Under the pieces are notes generated by a model. The model saw only the letters and a program-made list of their open reading frames with translations, ran no database searches and was not told the DNA's origin. A program made the position numbers and the translations under genes. Positions 7,498 through 12,911 of a stretch of 12,911 nt of DNA are shown piece by piece (the first letter of the stretch is position 1; every line of letters starts with the position of its first letter). Source of the stretch: an uncultured Bacilli bacterium. GTDB lineage: Bacteria; Bacillota_I; Bacilli_A; RF39; UBA660. Where the stretch lies: NCBI GenBank assembly GCA_934090595.1, contig CAKOJO010000031.1:1-12911 (forward strand), written 5' to 3'.

Positions 7498-8811
7498 ATG
7501 AATAAAATCCGAAATCATTCAGATGAAAAAAGCGCATTACAACAACTTTGGATTGCGTTTCTCACGGTTACCATACCGATTATTTGTGTCGGCGGTGCAT
7601 CGTTCTTTCCTTATACAATCCGTTTACCTCTTATATACATGACGGGGATTGTGTTTGTGATTATGTTCGTTTTTTCAAATATTAAACTCTATTTTAACTC
7701 GGTAACAATTCCGTTTGCCCTGTTTTTGATCTGCATAGGAATCTCGTGTTTTAATTCACTTGATATTGATACCTCATTTAATTTATTTTTGATATATTTA
7801 TGTGCCTTCACACTTTTGTTTATAGATATTCCTCAGAATGCACTAAGCAGAATAATTACTGTAATTTATGTGTTTGCCATAGTCATAGCTTTTTCAATTA
7901 TCATCAGCATATTTATAAATAATTGTATGACAAAATACTTTTGGTTTATCGTAAACCCCGGCAGATCTGTCGAAGTTGCCAAAGCAATAAACAAAGAGCT
8001 TGCAATCGGTTCATTCTCAGGATTTGCAAGGGAAAAAGCAGAGGCTGCTTACATTGTGAATGTAGGAATTGCCGTTTCGTTTTCAAGATATTTTTCAAAA
8101 GGAAAACTCGAAAAAAAAGACACATTCTTTTTGCTTGTACTCTTGGCAGCCTTGATTCTCACAGGTAAACGAACTCTTTTTATTATTCCTACTGTTTGTT
8201 TTGCCGTATTCATTATGGTTGCCCACATTAAAGGCAAACTTTTCAGGGCGGCAAGCATGATAATTATTGCAGGAATCGGTGTTATATACATTATGATGTT
8301 TGTTCCTGAAATGGCAAATATATTCAATCGTTTCCTTGATCAGGACAGTATGGAATCCATAGGTAACCGTGACGAACTTTGGAAATACATATTTATGATG
8401 ATTTCGCAATATACACTGTTTGGTGCAGGTTTTGGTTCTTACAATGAGTATGCTTACCAAAACGGACTGCGTGTATACGGCACAAAATGGACATATAATG
8501 CACACAATTCATATTTTCAGGTGCTTGGCGAACTCGGTGTAATTGGCGAAATTATTTTCATTTTATTTGTAATTTCGGCTTTTATATTTACAATCAAGCT
8601 TATTTCAAAAGTAAAAGATGACTCATCAGCCTCACAAATTGCATTTTTCTCACTATATATTCAAATTCTTCTCCTCATATACGCAGTTACGGGCAACCCG
8701 TTATACACAAAACAAATTATATTTATGTGGATATTCGCTATTGGTGCGGCTTTGCAGATAAATCCTCCGTCTTCTGTTAGGAATATAAAAGGAGCTATAA
8801 AGTATGAGTGA
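7498..8811 (+). CDS. Wzy-type polysaccharide polymerase / O-antigen ligase-like membrane protein
   Basis: A 437-residue integral membrane protein with about ten to twelve hydrophobic segments beginning near residue 18 and ending near residue 420. It has the architecture of the O-antigen ligase/polymerase superfamily (PF04932): a TGKRTLF motif at 222-228, a periplasmic/outer loop with IGNRDELW (288-295), and the HNSYFQVLGELG signature at 336-347 just before a membrane helix. In this operon, next to a flippase, a polymerase that joins repeat units on the outer face is the natural role; ligation to another acceptor is the alternative. The ATG at 7498 is preferred over an in-frame TTG at 7480 inside the preceding gene. 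Its end overlaps the next gene by eight bases. Polymerases are poorly conserved, so the name rests on topology, motif and context. Confidence 0.85.
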   Translation: MNKIRNHSDEKSALQQLWIAFLTVTIPIICVGGASFFPYTIRLPLIYMTGIVFVIMFVFSNIKLYFNSVTIPFALFLICIGISCFNSLDIDTSFNLFLIYLCAFTLLFIDIPQNALSRIITVIYVFAIVIAFSIIISIFINNCMTKYFWFIVNPGRSVEVAKAINKELAIGSFSGFAREKAEAAYIVNVGIAVSFSRYFSKGKLEKKDTFFLLVLLAALILTGKRTLFIIPTVCFAVFIMVAHIKGKLFRAASMIIIAGIGVIYIMMFVPEMANIFNRFLDQDSMESIGNRDELWKYIFMMISQYTLFGAGFGSYNEYAYQNGLRVYGTKWTYNAHNSYFQVLGELGVIGEIIFILFVISAFIFTIKLISKVKDDSSASQIAFFSLYIQILLLIYAVTGNPLYTKQIIFMWIFAIGAALQINPPSSVRNIKGAIKYE

Positions 8812-9889
8812 TAAAATCGGTATCCTTACCTTTCACAGAGCGTTAAGCTACGGCGCAAATCTTCAAGCTTACGGTCTGCAAAATTTTATGTTTAAGCTTG
8901 GAATCGACAATGAAATTATTGATTACCGCTGTAAGTATATGATTGAACATTATCAAAAAGTTTTTCGTAAAACCAAAGGCAATAAACTCAAGGGATTTGC
9001 GTGGAATCTGCTTTCAGCCAAGTCTGTTATTCAAAAGAAGAAAAACACAACCGACTTTGTGGAAAAGCACCTCAATCTCAGTCATCCTTACGACGAAAAT
9101 AATATTAAAGAGGCAAATAACCTTTACAGGGCATTTGTTACCGGAAGTGACCAGGTATGGAGTCCGACATGCGTAGGCTTTGATCCCGTTTACTTTTTAA
9201 CATTTGCAGATTCTGCTAAAAAACATTCATATGCCGCAAGCATAGCGACCGACACGATACCCGAAAATCTCAAAGATGAATTTATAAGACGAGTTTCTGA
9301 CTTTTCAAGTTGCTCTTTGAGAGAAAAAAGCGGTGCAAACCTTGTAAAAAATCTTAGCGGAAAAGACGCTTTCGTAAGTATTGATCCTTCTATGCTTTTA
9401 AAAAGAGAAGATTGGGACAAGCTTTGCTCCGACAATGCGCCAAATGAACCTTATATTCTCCTTTTTACAGTGCCAAAGCCTAAGAATCTTGTCAATTATG
9501 CACTTGAACTTGCAGAAAAACATAATTGCAAAGTTTTGTTTCTCAACAATTTCAGCAGAAAAATCAAACACGAACGACTTACATATATTGATCCGGTTTC
9601 AAACAATGACTTTATAAACCTTATAAAAAATGCGAAATATGTTTGCACAAACTCGTTTCACGGTAATGCGTTTTCTCTTTTGTATCACAAAAATTTTGTT
9701 GTTGAAACTGATACTCTCGCAAAAAAGAACATTCGTTCAGAAAGCCTTATGCTGTCACTCGGTTTGAAATCAAGAATTCTTTCAACAGAAAACAAGCCTG
9801 ATATTGACGATAATACCGATTGGGATAAAATTGACAGACTGATTGACGAAGAGCGTGAACGCTCAAAAAAATATCTTTTAGGCATTTAA
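8804..9889 (+). CDS. Polysaccharide pyruvyl transferase-like protein, PPT-3 (unpaired)
   Basis: A 361-residue third member of the PF04230 family. Motifs: SYGANLQAYG (15-24), TGSDQVWSP (113-121), YAAS, LREKSG (172-177), DPSMLL, and NSFHG (283-287). The last is DSFHG in PPT-1 and PPT-2, so the acidic residue is replaced by Asn while the histidine remains. An AAAAGGAG at 8787-8794 gives a good ribosome site for the ATG at 8804, which lies eight bases inside the polymerase gene. Unlike its two paralogues it has no FrhB gene after it. It may place a separate pyruvyl group or have taken on another transferase role. Family call is firm; reaction is inferred. Confidence 0.88.
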   Translation: MSDKIGILTFHRALSYGANLQAYGLQNFMFKLGIDNEIIDYRCKYMIEHYQKVFRKTKGNKLKGFAWNLLSAKSVIQKKKNTTDFVEKHLNLSHPYDENNIKEANNLYRAFVTGSDQVWSPTCVGFDPVYFLTFADSAKKHSYAASIATDTIPENLKDEFIRRVSDFSSCSLREKSGANLVKNLSGKDAFVSIDPSMLLKREDWDKLCSDNAPNEPYILLFTVPKPKNLVNYALELAEKHNCKVLFLNNFSRKIKHERLTYIDPVSNNDFINLIKNAKYVCTNSFHGNAFSLLYHKNFVVETDTLAKKNIRSESLMLSLGLKSRILSTENKPDIDDNTDWDKIDRLIDEERERSKKYLLGI

Positions 9890-9905
9890 CAGGAATTAAA
9901 TTAAT

Positions 9906-11465
9906 ATGGAAAAGCAAAAATCATCAGGAAAACAGATGTCCATAAACATAATTGCGTCACTCGTTTCATTTGGCATTACAATGGGCATCAACTTTTTTCT
10001 TACACCTTATCTTGTAAAATCTCTTGGTACAGAAGCTTACGGCTTTATAGGACTTGCCAACAACTTTGTTCAGTATGCAACAATTATAACCTCAGCACTG
10101 AATTCTATGTCGGGAAGGTTTATTTCGATAGCATATCACCGTGGTAACAAAGACAAGGCGTCACGCATATTCAGTTCGGTACTCGTTGCTGATTTGATTA
10201 TTGCGGCTGTGATGCTTGTTGCAACATCAATCATTACGGTTTATATTGACAGTATTCTGAATGTTCCCGCACATCTTGTCGGAAGTGTAAAAATCACATT
10301 TGCTATAACATTCCTTACCTTTGTAATCAGCGTTATCACAGCTATTTTCACAACCGCAACCTATGTAAAAAACAGAATTGACATCAACTCCATAAGAGAT
10401 ATTGCATCTAACCTTTTAAAAGTGACCATAGTGGTTGCCTTGTTTTCATTTTTACCGGCAAAGCTCTATTACCTTGCAACGGCAACACTTGCAAGCGGAA
10501 TTTTTCTTCTTCTTACTAATATAACTGTTAAGAAAAGAATTCTTCCGGATGTCAAAATAAATATAAAGAACTTCTCTTTCGGACTCGTTAAAACACTCAT
10601 TGCGGCGGGCATATGGATGTCGCTTGCCCAACTCAGTACGGTTCTTTTGTCAGGACTTGATCTTCTTATCTGCAACCTCACAATAGGTGCGGGACTGATG
10701 GGTATTCTCTCAATTGCAAAAACTGTTCCTACAAGTTTTGCTACATTGATTGCAACGCTGGCAAGCGTATTTACTCCACACTATACCATTTTGTACGCTA
10801 AAAACGATATAAAGGGACTTGTAAAGGAAGTTCAGTTCACATCCAAAATTGTAAGCCTTATTCTTACAGTTCCGATTGCAGGATTTATTGTGTTCGGTAT
10901 TAATTTCTACACACTCTGGCAACCGACAAAAACACATGACGAAATAATAATGATTCAGATTTTGTCTGTGCTGACCTGTATCCAGTACCTTTTTACCGCA
11001 CACACGCAATGTTTGACTATGCTCAACTCCGTGTGCAATAAAATGAAAATACCCGTACTTATGGCACTTGGAATCGGACTTTTCAGCACAATGACCGTGC
11101 TTGTAATTGTATGGTTCTTCAATGTAGGCGATAATGCAATTTATGTTATCGCAGGTGTCAGTTCGCTGTTAATGAGCCTGAGAGCTATAATATTTATCCC
11201 AATTTATTCTGCATGGCTTCTCAAACAGAAGAAAACCATATTTTATCCGTCTATTCTTCGTGGATGGCTTGCATTTGCAGTTTGCACCGCATTGTTCTAT
11301 GTTGTAAGCCTCTTTGTATCAATTCATTCGTGGGCATCTCTTATACTGATATGTGTCCCGCTTGGAATCATCGGATATATTATATGTATTCCGCTCCTTT
11401 TCAATAAAAATGAAACAAGCAAGCTTACCTCAAAAATAAAGAATAAGCTCTCAAAAGCCAAATAA
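9906..11465 (+). CDS. Wzx-type polysaccharide flippase (PST/MATE-like)
   Basis: A 519-residue polytopic membrane protein of the polysaccharide transporter family, expected to flip the undecaprenyl-linked repeat unit across the cytoplasmic membrane. The basic N-terminus (KQKSSGKQ) precedes the first helix at about 14-36, ending in the family's FLTPYLVKSLGTEAYG. An ATYVKNRIDINSI segment (151-163) resembles the conserved loop after helix four. About 12 to 14 hydrophobic segments are visible, with basic cytoplasmic loops and a lysine-rich tail (residues 501-519). The length matches the usual 450-520. It is the last gene of the operon: an AGGA at 9891-9894 lies before the ATG and a strong terminator follows the stop by 22 bases. 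Substrate specificity should match the repeat unit made upstream but cannot be read here. Confidence 0.93.
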   Translation: MEKQKSSGKQMSINIIASLVSFGITMGINFFLTPYLVKSLGTEAYGFIGLANNFVQYATIITSALNSMSGRFISIAYHRGNKDKASRIFSSVLVADLIIAAVMLVATSIITVYIDSILNVPAHLVGSVKITFAITFLTFVISVITAIFTTATYVKNRIDINSIRDIASNLLKVTIVVALFSFLPAKLYYLATATLASGIFLLLTNITVKKRILPDVKINIKNFSFGLVKTLIAAGIWMSLAQLSTVLLSGLDLLICNLTIGAGLMGILSIAKTVPTSFATLIATLASVFTPHYTILYAKNDIKGLVKEVQFTSKIVSLILTVPIAGFIVFGINFYTLWQPTKTHDEIIMIQILSVLTCIQYLFTAHTQCLTMLNSVCNKMKIPVLMALGIGLFSTMTVLVIVWFFNVGDNAIYVIAGVSSLLMSLRAIIFIPIYSAWLLKQKKTIFYPSILRGWLAFAVCTALFYVVSLFVSIHSWASLILICVPLGIIGYIICIPLLFNKNETSKLTSKIKNKLSKAK

Positions 11466-11487
11466 AATGGCTTAATTTACAAACAAA

Positions 11488-11527
11488 GGTGTCATTACCA
11501 AAACCAAAACGGTAATGACACCTTTTT
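11488..11527 (+). terminator. Intrinsic terminator of the polysaccharide operon
   Basis: A perfect 12-base-pair stem, GGTGTCATTACC (11488-11499) with GGTAATGACACC (11511-11522), has an A-rich 11-base loop and is followed by TTTTT. AAA before the left arm can extend pairing into the T run. It begins 22 bases after the flippase stop. Confidence 0.93.
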
Positions 11528-11593
11528 CATTTGATTTTAACTTTTTCCGCTGATATCACCTACAAATACTTTGAACAACTTAATTACACACAT
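11528..11593. other. Spacer between convergent terminators, no feature seen
   Basis: About 66 AT-rich bases between the two hairpins. I see no open frame of interest, promoter, repeat or conserved RNA element in it. It is the longest stretch of the window with no assigned function. Confidence 0.6.
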
Positions 11594-11624
11594 AAAAACT
11601 CCCCGCACAAAACTGTACGGGGAG
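11594..11624 (-). terminator. Intrinsic terminator of the minus-strand repeat-protein gene
   Basis: Read on the minus strand, CTCCCCG (11624-11618) pairs with CGGGGAG (11605-11599), a seven-pair GC-rich stem that can extend two pairs inward past one mismatch. It is followed by TTTTTA at about 11598-11593. It lies 32 bases downstream of the TAA of the minus-strand gene. Confidence 0.88.
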
Positions 11625-11656
11625 AAAATAAGTTTATTTTGTTTTAAGTAATCGTA

Positions 11657-12145
11657 TTACTTTACTACCCAGCTACCTGTAAGTGAAATGTTTTCATTGC
11701 TTGGTGTGTAGCAAGAGTTGATTACGAACATATAGCCGTCAAATGTTTCGATTGATTCACGAACACCGCTGTATGTTGAATCGCCTTCCATCTTGCTTGC
11801 CTTACAGATATTTCTGTATGCTGTGTAAGATGTTCTGTTGAATGAACCCTTCTTTACAAAGCCTACGCTCTGGCAGTTATCAATTGCCTTAATCTGGTCA
11901 ACTGTAAGTGTTACGCTGTAAACATCCCAGTTACCTGACTTAAGTGTCTTGAGTTTTGAAGAATCAACTGTTACCTTCTTGGTTTCGTTTACCTTCTTCA
12001 TATCAATTCTCTCAGCTTTTGTGTAAACAGTGTCGTTGCTGTAATAGAGCTGTACACCTGTATCCCAGTTTGCATAGTTCTTTACGCCCTTTGGTGCTGC
12101 AAAGTAAAGTGTTACTGTGTCATCTTTGCCCTGTGTGTAAACATC
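11657..12145 (-). repeat. Domain repeat copy 3 (complete, C-terminal)
   Basis: About 162 residues including a short linker: VTLYFAAP, WDTGVQLYYSND, GNWDVYSVTL, SVGFVKKGSFNRTS, TFDGYMFVI and LTGSWVVK, which ends the protein. Only this copy has cysteines (residues at NCQS, NICK and NSCY). Confidence 0.8.
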
Positions 12146-12911
12146 TTCTGTTTCCCACTCACCTGTGTAAGTAGCAACTGATGATGCTTTTGCTGTCATA
12201 CCCTTAATTACGAAGAGCTGACCGTCAAGTTCTGAAAGTGTTCTTGCCTTTGAGTTGTAGTTGCCGTCAAATGTATTTGTCTTTGCGAAAAGTACATTCT
12301 TGAGGATTGATGTTCTGTTTACTGCATCTGTCTTGTTAAAGCCGACATACTTTGCATTTTCTACTGCTGATGCTGTTGCCTTATCAAGTGTGATTGCATA
12401 GATGTACCATCTGCCTGTTTTGATTGTCATATTACCGTTGAGAGATGATACCTTTGTTGTGTCACCTGTGTTGATCATTGAAAGCTTTGTCATTGAATCG
12501 AAAGCTGTTGTGTTACCATAATAAAGATCAACATTGTCCCATGTAGAATATGGTGTTGCTGCAAGCGGAGCTGCTGCTCTTACTGTTACATAATCACTTA
12601 CCCAGTAACCAACGAATGATGTTGATGATGTTGCAGAATAAGCTGAATCTCTGATAACGAATGTCTTGCCGTCAAGAGATGCCACTGTGTTTACTGTTGT
12701 GCCGTACTTAGCTGTGTAAGTATCTACACCTGCTTTAAGAACATTTGAACCGCTTACAAGAGTTGTTCTGTTTACACCGTCAGCTGTTGCAAAACCAACA
12801 AACTTTGATGAATTGATTGCTGCTGCCTGATCTTTTGAAATCTTGAGTTCATATACTGTCCAGCCGTTTGTTGTGAGAAGTGTGCTTGAACCAACTTCTG
12901 TTGTGTAATAC
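11657..12911 (-). CDS. C-terminal part of a large tandem-repeat protein, probably secreted; function unknown
   Basis: The frame is open from the right edge (first full codon at 12910) to a TAA at 11657-11659, giving 417 residues and no N-terminus; an internal GTG at 12685 is not a likely start. The sequence is rich in Thr, Ser, Val, Asn and aromatic residues with alternating polar/hydrophobic pattern, suggesting beta-sandwich domains. It consists of two complete copies and one partial copy of a domain of about 150 residues. Each copy has an LYY segment, a GxWxVYxxTL strand, a VGFxKxxxxNRTS segment and an LDGxxFVI strand, ending in GxW. No LPXTG motif, dockerin or membrane anchor is visible at the C-terminus. 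Such architecture suits carbohydrate binding or adhesion, but I do not recognise the family. Lysine is mostly AAG, unlike the operon, hinting at higher expression. It converges on the polysaccharide operon and is separately terminated. Confidence 0.85.
   Translation of the reverse strand, partial: YYTTEVGSSTLLTTNGWTVYELKISKDQAAAINSSKFVGFATADGVNRTTLVSGSNVLKAGVDTYTAKYGTTVNTVASLDGKTFVIRDSAYSATSSTSFVGYWVSDYVTVRAAAPLAATPYSTWDNVDLYYGNTTAFDSMTKLSMINTGDTTKVSSLNGNMTIKTGRWYIYAITLDKATASAVENAKYVGFNKTDAVNRTSILKNVLFAKTNTFDGNYNSKARTLSELDGQLFVIKGMTAKASSVATYTGEWETEDVYTQGKDDTVTLYFAAPKGVKNYANWDTGVQLYYSNDTVYTKAERIDMKKVNETKKVTVDSSKLKTLKSGNWDVYSVTLTVDQIKAIDNCQSVGFVKKGSFNRTSYTAYRNICKASKMEGDSTYSGVRESIETFDGYMFVINSCYTPSNENISLTGSWVVK
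12146..12595 (-). repeat. Domain repeat copy 2 (complete)
   Basis: About 150 residues: VTVRAAAP, WDNVDLYYGNT, GRWYIYAITL, YVGFNKTDAVNRTS, ELDGQLFVI and TGEWETE. Aligned positions with copy 3 are concentrated in these strands, with loops differing in length and sequence. Confidence 0.8.
12596..12911 (-). repeat. Domain repeat copy 1 (partial, most N-terminal visible)
   Basis: Covers about 105 residues: the YYTTE segment, GWTVYELKI, FVGFATADGVNRTT, SLDGKTFVI and FVGYWV. Its beginning is outside the window. The landmarks align one to one with the other two copies. Confidence 0.75.

Noticed and set aside
8095..8505. 136-codon minus-strand open frame with several Cys residues
   Set aside because: Lies entirely opposite the polymerase gene's membrane segments and motif region; its composition follows from the complementary strand.
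11528..11593. Possible small RNA or regulatory element between the terminators
   Set aside because: No promoter-like sequence, stable fold or repeat could be recognised in these 66 bases.
12683..12685. Internal GTG as start of the repeat protein
   Set aside because: The frame remains open upstream to the window edge and the upstream residues align with the repeat domain, so the gene continues beyond the window.

Overview
The window suggests a strict or near-strict anaerobe of the Clostridia, plausibly a Ruminococcus/Oscillospiraceae-type gut bacterium. The DNA is AT-rich, Shine-Dalgarno sites are GGAGG or GGTGAT-like, two genes appear to start at GTG or TTG, and two enzymes carry double 4Fe-4S ferredoxin motifs. 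The taxonomic call is inference; no rRNA or marker gene is present.

Positions 1-11465 are the downstream part of one long plus-strand surface-polysaccharide operon. It is entered in the last 27 codons of an unidentified gene and ends at a strong hairpin terminator (11488-11527). Ten complete genes follow with overlaps of 0-8 bases or gaps of at most 34 bases: GT4 glycosyltransferase, hexapeptide acyltransferase, polysaccharide pyruvyl transferase-like protein (PPT-1), 4Fe-4S/FrhB-domain protein (FrhB-1), PPT-2, FrhB-2, GT2 glycosyltransferase, Wzy-type polymerase/ligase, PPT-3 and a Wzx-type flippase. The set fits a Wzx/Wzy-dependent polysaccharide in which sugars are assembled on a lipid carrier in the cytoplasm, decorated with acyl and probably pyruvyl groups, flipped, and polymerised outside. 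The priming transferase, sugar-nucleotide enzymes and chain-length regulators are not here and should lie upstream.

The most unusual part is 1823-6516: two consecutive PPT-FrhB gene pairs, with a third unpaired PPT later in the operon. FrhB-family proteins are named after the beta subunit of F420-reducing hydrogenase, but no hydrogenase or F420 gene is nearby. A redox step tied to glycan decoration is the likeliest role; the chemistry is unknown to me.

Positions 11466-11656 separate two convergent transcription units and hold back-to-back terminators, one per strand. From 11657 to the right edge, on the minus strand, lies the C-terminal part of a large repeat protein (at least 417 residues, N-terminus outside the window) built from a domain of about 150 residues in diverged tandem copies. 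It looks like a secreted or surface protein of unknown function, and its lysine codons favour AAG, unlike the operon. No RNA gene, CRISPR array, insertion sequence or phage gene was seen.
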